A stretch of 64,000 nt of DNA from Antilocapra americana (taxonomy: Eukaryota; Chordata; Mammalia; Artiodactyla; Antilocapridae): positions 15,312,204-15,376,203 of the forward strand of contig ML664183.1 of assembly GCA_007570785.1 (NCBI GenBank), read 5' to 3'. The notes under the pieces were generated by a model that had not been told where the DNA came from, did not search any database, and saw only the letters and a list, made by a program, of their open reading frames with translations. This document shows, piece by piece, positions 54,430-64,000 of this stretch. Position 1 is the first letter of the stretch. The number at the start of each line of letters is the position of its first letter. A program made the translations under genes and the position numbers.

Positions 54430-55920
54430 GCACTTTCTTTTCAACACTGGCTCTCTGTAACACTCTGTGACTTGAGGGGTTAACTTCCAGCCAACTGAAA
54501 TATTTCACTCGGCTCCCCTCCCATGTCAACAGCATCGTGGGAGCAATGATTACAGAGTGAGGAAAATGTTGTGGTAGAAGCAGGCAGCGCTGTTCTGCAA
54601 TAAAAGCTTCTCTGTCAACTATCAAAACGACTCTGTGAAATGCATCTCAAGCTCCACGTTTTTTTCTCCGTAGCAAGAAACCTCTGATAGAACATAATCT
54701 GATTTAATAATTCTGTATACTGTTAAGAGTATAAAACTAGAATTAAAGAGTTCTGCAGGGTCACTGAGTTAGACACAAAAATTTCTTCCTTGAACCGGAC
54801 AGATATTGAGCACCAGTTTTCTACCAGACATTGTGCTCAGTGCTGGAATATTAACGACATGCTATGTTTTTATCAAAGAGGGCTAGCTACAGCTCAGGCC
54901 TATCACTGCTTTTACTTGTATTTCCAAATAGGAGAGAAAAGAACTGTATTTTTGCAGAAAATGGTTACTGGGGGCAAGCTCCTGGTTATGAATTGCACTG
55001 TCAACAAACTGTTGGACTCCGGAGTAAGCATTTTTCTGATGTTGCCTAGAATCAGCGACTCTGGCTTAGGGACTGACAGGGTGAGAAAGAAGCTTGCTTT
55101 CTACTTTCTGCCCCTTATGAATCACAAATTGTACCTTTTCCTCTTTTTCTGTAGTCCAAATGCCGTGTAAATCATTCTGCTGTTTATTCTACATCTTATG
55201 TAAGGTATTCCTATCGTCAAAAGTCTCATATACAATGTGGAAACATCGGTAGCTTTATTATCTAAGGTCAGTGTTTCAGTTTAGTGCCCAAAGGTCCTGA
55301 CAGACATTCAAAAATTTCTGGTTGAAGTCAGTAATTATTTACTCCCTGAGGACTAATCAGAGAGAAGCATAAAGGAAAAGCAAATATAAATATATATATA
55401 TATACATACATATATATAAAGCACTTTACTTTAGTCTTTAGTCTTTCTGCACTTAAGAAAAATATATTTTTTTCACAGTGTATGTGCAATTCGTTGGGCA
55501 ACAAAAATAAATAAATCCATATGCATTATGAGATATCCCTAAGACCCAGAGAGTCCATGTGGAAAAAAACAACTTGAGTCCTTGAGGCAGTGACTACACA
55601 AACCTGAGCAGAGTAGAGAAGAAGTTTCATTAATTCCCCTCCCACTTTCAGTCCTTTTGGGGGCTTGAGTTTGCCCTGGATAAAAGTCTGCAAGGATCAG
55701 CTGGAATGCTTTGCTCCATTGTGATAAAGGCTGTGCAGTAAAGTGCTGGAATTCCCTCACATCAGACCTGGAAGATGGCCATTTAATGCACATCCCCTAG
55801 GCCTGGGTGTTCAATGGGGCCTTGAGTCTTGGAGTGGGATGGAACCAGACATTCAGTCCTTGGTTAGAGGGTGAAATAATAATGTTCAGGGACTAGGAGA
55901 GAGGTCTCTTTTTACCAAAA
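54430..55920. other. No gene seen over 1.5 kb; L2-like block and a (TA)n patch
   Basis: About 54,800-54,865 is L2-like ('gatattgagcaccagttttctaccagacattgtgctcagtgctgg'). A TA-rich patch lies at 55,386-55,420. The 126-codon plus frame at 54,790-55,170 covers the L2 piece and has no protein likeness. Confidence 0.35.
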
Positions 55921-55937
55921 AGATTATATTTCACTGT

Positions 55938-56159
55938 GCATGCGTGCTAAGTTGCTTCAGTCATATCTGACTCTGTGTGACCCCATGGACTGTAGCCCTC
56001 CAGACTCCTCTGTCCATGGGATTCTCCAGAAAAGAATACTGGAGTGGGTTGCCATGCCCTCCTTCAGGAATCTTGCCAGCCCAGGGATTGAACCTGTATC
56101 TCTTATGTCTCCTGCATTGGCAGGCAGGTTCTTTACCACTTGAGCCACCCGGGAAACCC
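55938..56159 (-). mobile_element. Bov-tA SINE, antisense
   Basis: Complete antisense copy. Perfect 12-bp target duplication atatttcactgt at 55926-55937 and 56160-56171. The right copy directly adjoins a BovB fragment. Confidence 0.95.
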
Positions 56160-56171
56160 ATATTTCACTGT

Positions 56172-56932
56172 TCAGTTCAGTTCAGTCGCTCAGTCGTGTC
56201 TGACTCTGCAACCCCATGGACTGCAGCACACCAGGCCTCCTTGTCCATCACCAACTCCAGGAGCTTGCTCAACTCCTGTCCTTCGAGTTGGTGATGCCGT
56301 CCAACCATCTCATCCTCTGTCGTCCCCTTCTCCTCCTGCCTTCCATCTTTCTCAGCATCAGGGTCTTTTCCAATGAGTTAGTTCTTTGCATTAGGTGGCC
56401 AAAGTATTGGAGTTTCAGCTTCAGCATCAGTCCCTCCAATAAATATTCAGGACTGATTTCCTTTAGATTGGACTGATTTGATCTTGCAGTCCAAGGGACT
56501 CTCAAGATTCTTCTCCAATACCACAGTTTAAAAGCATCAATTCTTTGGTGTTCAGCTTTCCCTATAGTCCAACTCTCACATCCATACATGACTACTGGAA
56601 AAACTATAGCTTTGATTAGACACACCTTTGTTGGCAAAGTAATGTCTCTGCTTTTTAATATGCTGTCTAAGTTTATAACTTTTCTTCCAAGGAGCAAGCA
56701 TCTTTTAATTTCATGTCTTCACTCATCATCTGCAATGATTTTGGAGCCCAAGAAGATAAAGTTTCTCACTGTTTCCATTGTTTCCCCATCTGTTTGCCAT
56801 GAAATGATGGGACCAGGTGCCATGATCTTCGTTTTTTGAATGTTTTTAAAAAGCTGAGTTTTAAGCCAGCTTTTTCACTCTTCTCTTTCACTTTCATTAA
56901 GAGGCTCTTTAGTTCTTCTTTGCTTTCTGTCT
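56172..56932 (-). mobile_element. BovB LINE 3' portion, antisense
   Basis: Starts at the BovB 3' end ('tcagttcagttcagtcgctcagtcg') and runs through 'ttggtgatgccgtccaacc', 'tgcagtccaagggactctcaag', 'caaagtaatgtctctgc' and 'attttggagcccaagaag' to 'ctctttagttcttctttgc'. Minus-strand translation gives the BovB ORF C-terminus, broken. Flanking atatttcac copies lie at 56160-56168 and 56947-56955. Confidence 0.95.
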
Positions 56933-56959
56933 TACATATTTCATACATATTTCACCATA

Positions 56960-57060
56960 GCATTTAGAAAGTATATGCCAGGCACTGTTCTAGGTGCTAG
57001 AGACACAAGATTGAACATAACCATGCTAGCTTCCACCAGCAGGTAGCTTGGAGGCCAAGT
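56960..57060 (+). mobile_element. L2 LINE fragment
   Basis: 'atgccaggcactgttctaggtgctagagacac' is a clear L2 signature. Confidence 0.75.
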
Positions 57061-57069
57061 GGAGAGCAG

Positions 57070-57260
57070 CAGGATGCAGAGATTAAGACCATAAGCTTAG
57101 GACTCAGGCCAAAGCTGAATCTTGGATAGTTAGAGCATTTTTTACCTGTAAAGTGGAAATTATAATACCTCCTTCACAGGGCTGGGATAAAGCTAAAATG
57201 AGATAACATATGTATAATAGTGAATTCAGAGCTTGGTGAATTAAGTGCCCCAAACGGTAA
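57070..57260 (+). mobile_element. MIR SINE
   Basis: 'atgcagagattaagaccataag', 'ttttttacctgtaaagtgg', 'acctccttcacagggctgggataaagctaaaatgag' in MIR order. Confidence 0.75.
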
Positions 57261-57264
57261 CAGT

Positions 57265-57623
57265 TGTTACTCTTAAACTGTGTGACTTACTCTCTGGCAC
57301 TGGCGTCAGAGACTTAACTCTAAGTACTGGCTGGTTCCTCTGTGACTAGACTATTTTGCCCTGGGTGTGTGTCCTTTAGAGAGAAACTGACGATGAATAT
57401 TCTTCATTTTCTAGTGGCAATTATCTTGCTTGATGTCTGAAGATTAGACCTTGCTGAAGAAGATGAACTTCTTTTCCTGTTTCTTTCAATTGAATTAACA
57501 TTTTAAAACTAGTGACTGTTATTTATGCTTTTAATTTATTTCTTATGACTTGCTAGGGTTCTCTCTGGTGAAGGAAAAACTTACTCATTTATTAGACACT
57601 GATGAGCTCTTACTGTGCATCAG

Positions 57624-57677
<54 letters not shown>

Positions 57678-58380
57678 GGAGTTAGAAGATGGTAGAGAAA
57701 ATTGGGGGGGAAAAGCAAGGACGACTTAAGGTAGCTTCTGTTCTGTAGAGTTAAAACAGTCCAGTGGTAGAGACATTAAATAGATAACAACACTGCATTT
57801 GATAAGGGCCAGGAAGGGTATGTGCAGAGAGCTCCACGAGTCTGGGGAAGGGAGATAACTACTTTGAAGAGTGGGGGTGGGGTGGCAGCAGTTGAAGCAG
57901 AATGATAGATAAGTCTGGTGAGAAAGTGGGGAAGGAAGAAATTTGAAGGTAAGGAAGAGAGCATGCAAGAAAATACTAAAGCTTGAGTATTTCAGTGGGT
58001 TGCAAGGAACTTATAGTATCCTAAGAGAGGTGGGAGTGGGATGCAGGGCTAGGAGTGAGGCTGCTATTTGACAAAGTTCATGGTCATATAGATGGGGTGA
58101 AGATGGGACCAGACAGTTCTCAGGCAACATGCTGTCATTGAGGACATTGAGTTTCCATGATCAGAAATAGTACCTCTCAGTTTTCCTCTTGTTTCTACAG
58201 AGACCGGAGTGAGTATCTAGGTAAGGAACTTCAGATAAGAAACCCTAATAGCTACAGTCTGCTATTAAACAATACTTTCCCACTGTAGAAGCAATAATAG
58301 AGTTCATTTGGAAATCTTCTCTAGTGAGCTGTGGTGGGGTTGAGATTTGTTTCTATAATGACACAGATGTGAAAGAAATA
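57265..58380. other. No gene seen; (GT)n at 57,626-57,676
   Basis: A 51-bp pure TG/GT microsatellite, then purine-rich sequence. Minus frames of 60-80 codons are antisense to purine-rich DNA and unsupported. Confidence 0.5.
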
Positions 58381-58384
58381 ACAA

Positions 58385-58575
58385 CTTCTTGCGGCTCAGG
58401 TGGTAAAGAATCCGCCTGCAATGCCGGAGACCTGGGCTCGATCCCTGGGTTGGGAAGGTCCCCTGGAGAAGGGAAAGGCTATCCACTCCAGTATTCTGGC
58501 CTGGAGAATTCAGTGGACTGTATAGGGTTGCAAAGAGTAGGACACGACTGAGCAACTTTCACTCACTTTCACTTT
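58385..58575 (+). mobile_element. Bov-tA SINE
   Basis: Sense copy of the subtype with 'ggtcccctggagaagggaaaggctatcc' and 'ggcctggagaattcagtggactgtatag', ending 'gcaactttcactcactttcac'. The head start is slightly truncated. Confidence 0.93.
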
Positions 58576-59177
58576 TGTTGCTATAAAAAATCAAATTTCA
58601 TTGCAAGCCTCTATGAAGGTGAGAGTGATGAGTTCATTTTGCTTTTTATGTCCTTTGTAAAAATCCAGTGCCTATCCCCCAATTACAAAGATTTTTCTCT
58701 TATGTTTTCTTCTAGATTTTTTTTTTTTTGCATTCATGTTTAGATATGTTATTTTGACTTAGGCTTTATATATGGTGTGAGGTAAGACTAGAGAGTCATT
58801 TTCTTCCCGTATGAATTAACATGTGGGTTTATTTCTAGACTCTCTATTCTGTTCCACTAATCTAATATACCAATATCACTCTTGGTTACTTTGGTTTTAG
58901 AGCAAGTCTTTGAAATCAGTTAGTGTAATTCTTAAAATTTTGTTCTATTTTTTGAAAATTATTTCATATTTTTTAGGTTCTTTGCATTTCTGTATGAGTT
59001 TTAGAATCAGCTTGTCAGCTTGAAATAGGCTACTGATTGGGATTTCACTGAAACAACCAATTTGTGTAGATAGGACATCTCCGTCTTCCGTGGAATGAAA
59101 TTTGCTCACTCACGCTCTCTCTCTCAGGCCTTTGTAAGTTTCTCTTAGCTTTGTTTTCTAGTTTTTAATGAGCAAAT

Positions 59178-59262
59178 GAGGGACTTATCTGGTGGTTCAG
59201 TGGTTAAGACTTTGCATTCCCAATGCAGGGGACCTGGGTTTAATCCCTGGTCAGGGAACTAG
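59178..59262 (+). mobile_element. CHR-2 SINE head, 5' part of a SINE-LINE composite
   Basis: 'gagggacttatctggtggttcagtggttaagac', 'caatgcaggggacctgggtttaatccctgg', 'tcagggaactag' match about the first 80 bases of a sense CHR-2 SINE, stopping where the consensus would read 'gatccc'. BovB sequence follows with no gap. The target duplication AATGAGCAAAT lies left of this head (59167-59177) and recurs only after the BovB end (61129-61139). Confidence 0.88.
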
Positions 59263-61128
59263 CTGTCTGAGGAGGCCTTACAAATAGCTGAGACGAGAAG
59301 CGAAATGCAAAGAAGAAAGGGAAAGATATACCCAATTGAATGCAGAGTTCCAGAGAATATCAAGGAGAGATAAGAAAGCCTTCCTAAGAGAACAATACAA
59401 AGAAATAGAGGAAAACAATAAAATGGGAAAGACTAGAAATCTGTTTAAGAAAATTGGAGATACCAAGGGAACATTTCATGCAAAGAGTACAATAAAGGAC
59501 AGAAACATCAAGAACCTAACAGAAGCAGAAGAGATTGTGAAGATATGGCAAGAATACACAGAAGAACTGTACAAAAAAGGTCTTAATGACCCAGATAATC
59601 ACAATGGTGTAGTCACTCACGTAGAGCCAGACATCTTGGAGTATGAAGTCAAGTGGGCCTTTCGAAGCATTACTACAAACAAAGCTAAAGGAGGTGATGG
59701 AATTCCAGCTGACCTATTTCAAATCCTAAAAGACAGTGCTGTTAAAGTGCTGCACTCCATATGCCAGCAAATTTGGAAAACTCAGCAGGGGCCACAGGAC
59801 TGGAAAAGGTCAGTTTTCATTCCAATCCCAAAGAAGGGCAATGCCAAAGAATGTTCAAACTGCCATACAATTGCACTTATCTCACACATTAGCAAAGTAA
59901 TGCTCAAAGTTCTCCAAGCCAGGCTTTAACAGTATGTGAACAGAGAAATACCAGATATACAAGCTGGATTTAGAAAAGGCAAAGGAACCAGAGATCAAAT
60001 TGCCAACATCAGCTTTATCATAGAAAAAGCAAAGGAATTAAAAAAAAAATCTGCTTCATTGACTACACTAAAGCCTTTGATTGTGTGGATCACAACAAAC
60101 TGTGGGAAATGGGAATACCAGACCACTTTACCTGTCTCCTGAGAAACCTGTATGCAAGTCAAGAAGCAACAGTTAAGAACCAGACATGAAACAACAAACT
60201 GGTTCCAAATTGGGAAAGGAGTACATCAAGACTGTATATTGTCACCCTATTTATTTAACTTATATGCAGAGTACTTCTTGTGAAATGCTAGACTGGATGA
60301 CTCAAAAGCTGGAATCAAGATTGCCGGGAGAAATATCAACAACCTCAGATATGCATATGATACTACTCTAAAGGCAGAAAATGAAGAGGAACTGAAGAGC
60401 CCCTTGGTGAGGGTGAAAGAGACTGAAAACACTGGCTTAAAATGCAACATTCAAAAAACTAAGATCATAGCATCCTGTCTCATCACTTCATGGCAAATAG
60501 GGAAAAAGTGGAAACAGTGGTAGATTTTCTTTTCTTGGGCTCTAAAATCACTGTGGACCATGACTGCAGCCATGCAATTAAAAAATGCTTGCTCCTTGGA
60601 AGAAAAGCTATGACAAACCTAAACAGTGTATTAAAAAGGAGAGACATCACTTTGCCAACAAAGGTGCATCTAGTCAAAGCTATAGTTTTTCCAGTAGTCA
60701 TGTACAGATGTGAGAATTGGACCATAAAGAAGGCTGAGCACTGAAGAATTGATGCTTTTGAACTGTGGTGTTGGAGAAGACTCTTGAGAGTCCCTTGGAC
60801 TGCAAGGAATTCCAGCCAGTCCATCCTAAAGGAAATTGGTCCTGAATATTCATTGGAAGGACTGATGCTGAAACTGAAGCTCCAGTACTTTGACTACCTG
60901 TTACAAAGAGCTGACTCATTGGAAAAGACCCTGATGCTGGAAAGGATTGAGGGCAAGAGGAGAAGGGTGGGGACAGAGGATGAGATGGTTAGATAACATC
61001 ACTGACTCAATGGATGTGAGTGTGAATGAACTCTGGGAGATAGTGATGGACAGAGAAGCCTGGCATGCTGCAGTTCATGGTGTTGCAGAGAGTCAGACAT
61101 GACTTAGCGATTGTACAGTAACAACAGC
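59263..61128 (+). mobile_element. BovB (RTE-clade) LINE, 5'-truncated, sense
   Basis: Begins 'ctgtctgaggaggccttacaaatagctg', a recognisable internal BovB point, and runs through the reverse transcriptase domain to the 3' end 'gagagtcagacatgacttagcg' and a short 'acaacagc' tail. About 1.87 kb, the longest BovB in the window. Shares its target duplication with the CHR-2 head. Confidence 0.95.
59336..60996 (+). pseudogene. BovB ORF2 reverse transcriptase remnant
   Basis: Encodes the RT part of BovB ORF2 in broken pieces. First 197 codons include 'GGDGIPADLFQILKD' and 'KRSVFIPIPKKGNAKECSN' (RT motifs), ending at a TAA at 59,927-59,929. The same frame continues with 'IQAGFRKGKGTRDQIANI' and is then shifted near the A run at about 60,039-60,048. 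The catalytic YADD box reads Y-A-Y-D at 60,350-60,361, so one catalytic aspartate codon is lost. The C-terminal stretch runs to about 60,996 in other frames. Non-functional. Confidence 0.9.
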
Positions 61129-61429
61129 AATGAGCAAATAATGCATACATTTGTTAAAATTATTCCTAGGCATCTCATGGCTTTTGATGAAATGTAAGGC
61201 AATACTTTAAAATTCCAATTTCTAATCGTTCACTATAAAATTGTGTACAGGCCCCCACGTCCTTGTCTTTTGAAGTAAAATGCTGACTCAAGAGTTAATG
61301 AGTGGTACATGTAAAGATGCAGAAACATAGAATAGCTGTTGGGCTGGGAAACTGGTAACAATTTAGACTATAAATCTACCACACAACAGAATCATCAAAT
61401 TATGTATATAAAGGGCTGGCACACATTCC

Positions 61430-61747
61430 TAGTTGTTTTACAGGAAGCAGACCCCCACCAGATGAAAATTGCTGGCCAGCAGACCAGATTGACCTTGATT
61501 GGTTGAAACTAGAAGGTTGATGATGTTTGAAACTTCAATGTGATGCCAACCGATCCAAGAATTGTTCACATGTTGATCGTGCTCTGCTCCTTGAGCACTG
61601 TAAGACTACTCACTACCCACTCCAGGGTGGGATACACAGTCTTGAGAGCATTAGCCTACTGTGCTGCCCTTTGCCTGGCAAAATGATAAGAGTTATTTTT
61701 TTCTATTTAACCTAAAACTCCACTCCCATGTTTCTATTTGACACAGG
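61430..61747 (+). mobile_element. ERV solo LTR (BTLTR-like)
   Basis: 'cagacccccaccagatg', 'gctggccagcagaccagattgaccttgattggttg', 'gctctgctccttgagcactgtaagac', 'ccagggtgggatacacagtc', 'ccctttgcctggcaaaatgataagag' fit a ruminant ERV LTR as I recall it. The usual aataaa poly-A signal appears decayed. Ends approximate; no viral genes beside it. Confidence 0.65.
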
Positions 61748-61799
61748 TGAATGGAGGCTGAGTTTCAGCAACTACTAATATATAGAAATGCATTTGACT

Positions 61800-62868
61800 A
61801 AAAAGAAAAAATAATAAATTTCAGTTCACCAAAAGTAAGAGTTTCTGCTCTTCAAAACTGCACCATTGAGAAATTAATGGGAAAGCCACAGGATAAGAAA
61901 AAAATATTTGCAATACAAATATCTACAGAGGACTTTTATCTAGACTATACAAATAATTCTTGTATCTCAATAAGAAGATAAAACCCAATTAAAAATGAGC
62001 ATGCTGTTTGAACAGAAACATCACAAAAGAAGAAACATAGTTAATAAAACATGAAAAAATGGTTAACATCGTCAGTAGTCAGGAAAGTACAAATTAAAGC
62101 TACAATGAGACTACACTACACACTGGAGTTCTAATATGTGTGCTGTGTTAAGTCACTTCAGTCATGTCTGACTCTTTGTGACCCCAAGGCTCCTCTGGGA
62201 GCATGGGATTTTCCAGGCAGGACTACTGGAGTGAGTTGTCATGCCCTCCTCAGAGCTCTAATATATTACTGGTAATATCACACAGCCATGTCAAAAAACA
62301 GTTTGGCAGTTTCTTCTAAGTTTAAATATACACTTACAATATGACTCAGCATTTCTTTCCTAGGTATTTACTCAAGAAAATTAAAACATATGTCTACAAA
62401 GGAGTTGTATACAGATGTTCACAGACACTTTATTCATGATGGTCTAAAATTGAAAACAACCCTAATGTCCTTCAACATATAAATAAACTGTAGTATATTC
62501 ATAAAACAGATTACTATTCAGAAGTAAAAAAAATGAATCAGGTGCAGATATGCACAGCACCGTGAATGAATCTCAAAATATTATCATAAGCGAAAGAAGC
62601 CAGAAGCAAAATAGTCCATATTGTGTGATTCCATATTTATGAAAATATTGACTGGCAAAACCCATCTTTATCAACAGAGAGCAAACCTATGGTAACACAA
62701 TGCTGAGGTTGGTGGAGACTGACTGCAAAGGAGCATGAGAAAATGTTTGGGGTGATAAAAGTTGTATATGGTGATTGTGATTACATGAGTGTGTACATTT
62801 GTCAAATGTCATCAAAATGTAGACGTAAAATGGTTGTGTTTCACTGTATGTAAATTATACCTCAATCT
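61800..62868 (+). mobile_element. Old L1M 3' portion, sense
   Basis: 'agagtttctgctcttcaaaac', 'ctacagaggacttttatctagac', 'cagaaacatcacaaaagaag', 'tacaatgagactacactacacac', later 'ccctaatgtccttcaacatataaataaactg' and 'gtaaattatacctcaatctaaaa'. ORF2 end plus 3' UTR, riddled with stops. Confidence 0.82.
62138..62253 (-). mobile_element. Bov-tA body, antisense, nested in L1M
   Basis: Headless SINE body. Flanked by agttctaatat (62127-62137) and agctctaatat (62254-62264), 10/11; the L1M reads on across it. Confidence 0.92.
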
Positions 62869-62911
62869 AAAAGAGTTCCCAACAGGTTTTCACATTTAGA
62901 GTAACCTCTTT

Positions 62912-63265
62912 CAGGACTTGCCTTTGGTCCAGTGGTTGAGACTCTGCACTTCCACTATTGGGGGTGGCAAATTTGATCCCTGGTCGAGGGAGTTCCATGG
63001 TCTTCCCAGGTGGTGCAGCAGAAAAGAATGTGCCTGCCAGCATAGGGCATGCAAAAGACAAAGGTTCAATCCCTGGGTTGGGAATATCTCCTGAAGTAGG
63101 AAATGGCAGCCCACTCCAGTATTTTTGCCTGGAAAATTCCATAGACAGAGGAGCCCAGTGAGCCCAATCCACGGGGTCACAAAGAGTCGGACACAAATGA
63201 GCGTGTACACACACACACGGGGAAGTTCCATATGCCACTCATAGTGGCAAAAAGAAAAAATTCCC
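62912..63265 (+). mobile_element. CHR-type SINE split by a Bov-tA
   Basis: Sense CHR head 'caggacttgcctttggtccagtggttgagac' to 'ccctggtcgagggagttccat' (62,998), resuming at 63,224 with 'agttccatatgccactcatagtggc' and an A-rich tail. Confidence 0.88.
62999..63223 (+). mobile_element. Bov-tA SINE nested in CHR SINE
   Basis: Complete sense copy with a (ca)n tail. Target duplication agttccat at 62991-62998 and 63224-63231 lies within the CHR SINE. Confidence 0.93.
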
Positions 63266-64000
63266 CTTCCTTTCTTGGCATAGGCTTCTACTCTCCCTTT
63301 CTGTGTGTGGGGAACTTCCCCTGCAACACACTCCGGTGACTTCTTGTTTACAGATGGATTTATTCTGGATGGAATCCATTTCCTTGTTTCCCACAGTAAA
63401 AAAACAATAAGCATCATCTACCAGGTATTTTAGATATTGGGGGAGAGACACGTAACAATCAGCCAACTGGTTTAAAGTCTAGACATCAGTAATTTGATGG
63501 CTTGTTTTTATAGATTAGGGACCAGTGACAGGAAGTGATTCACCCAGTGTCATGCAACTAAGTAGTGTCACTCATATCCAGTGGTCTTTTGGTATCTTTC
63601 TGCCACACACTGTTACCTCCCTTAAGGCAGCGAACCAATTTAAAATGTACGGATACTACTGAAAATTAAGACATTGGAAATAAGAAGGGATTGAGGGAGG
63701 AAGAATAATGGAAGGACTGTTGGAATCCTACCCAACACAGTAGGAGAAGGCACAATCCTAAGTGCCTTTTCTCTCTAACAATAAGAAATGTGCAGTTTTT
63801 CTAGTGATAGAAGGGATCACTTCAGAAAACTTTACTGAGGGCAACGTGACAGATTTGCCCTACAAATGGAGTGCTTTATTTGAAGGTGATTGACTGTTAG
63901 GAAGAATTCTTTGCAAATGATTAGATTTTTGAAGTAAAGGGGACAAAGTGAATGGAAAATATATCCCAACCTGCACTGTTTAAGGAGTGACCTTTGAGGA
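63266..64000. other. No gene seen; antisense MIR at about 63,505-63,600
   Basis: 'ggaagtgattcacccagtgtcatgcaactaagtagtgtcac' is a MIR remnant. The rest to the window edge shows no exon, RNA gene or young repeat. Confidence 0.4.

Larger units (their letters stand above)
58700..61250 (-). mobile_element. Old L1M element, antisense, split by the CHR-2/BovB composite
   Basis: Antisense L1 ORF2-type sequence: 'attaacatgtgggtttatttctagactc', 'tctattctgttccactaatct', 'agttttagaatcagcttgtcagc', up to 'gttttctagtttttaatgagcaaat' at 59,177. It resumes at 61,140 with 'aatgcatacatttgttaaaattattcctagg'. Removing 59,178-61,139 restores a continuous L1 reading. Confidence 0.82.

Noticed and set aside
54790..55170. 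126-codon plus-strand frame
   Set aside because: Its start overlaps L2-like repeat sequence and the translation resembles nothing known to me.
2681..63223. Regular recurrence of near-identical 20-30 base strings, as in a CRISPR array
   Set aside because: The recurrences are dispersed SINEs in both orientations with individual target duplications, in a mammalian genome.

Overview
The window is mammalian nuclear DNA from a ruminant, most likely a bovid. The diagnosis rests on about thirty tRNA-Glu-derived Bov-tA/BOV-A2 SINEs, five BovB (RTE-clade) LINE fragments, cetartiodactyl CHR-type SINEs and artiodactyl-type L1 3' ends. Older mammalian repeats (MIR, L2, L1M, MLT1, MER20) lie underneath. 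Species and chromosome cannot be told from the sequence. Repeat family names are from memory of consensus sequences, not from a database search.

Layout. Bases 1-435 hold old MIR-like sequence. Bases 436-1312 are a strong CpG island without a TATA box, with Sp1-type boxes and one good splice-donor match: the only convincing gene-promoter signal in the window. From 1.3 kb to the right edge the sequence is AT-rich and repeat-dense, and no protein-coding exon can be supported. It reads as long intron and/or intergenic DNA beside the CpG island. Nearly all open frames are antisense or sense shadows of SINEs and dead LINEs.

Main repeat blocks: a 5'-inverted (twin-primed) L1 at 5.9-7.5 kb; an old L1M at 23.9-25.2 kb carrying four later insertions; two MLT1 LTR copies in tandem at 21.6-22.4 kb and a third at 47.2-47.6 kb; an L1M block at 32.6-34.2 kb; a Tigger-like DNA transposon relic at 38.3-38.7 kb; ERV LTRs at about 40.7-41.2 and 61.4-61.7 kb; MER20 at 45.3-45.5 kb; a Bov-tA + BovB pair at 55.9-56.9 kb; and a CHR-2/BovB composite inside an L1M at 59.2-61.1 kb.

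No undescribed gene system was found. The most interesting observation is the composite at 59,178-61,128. A CHR-2 SINE head is joined directly to a 5'-truncated BovB, and the whole unit is bracketed by one 11-bp target-site duplication in an otherwise continuous old L1. This suggests a chimeric retrotransposition event. A second, weaker SINE/LINE fusion (Bov-tA head on an L1 3' end) lies at 27.6-28.0 kb.
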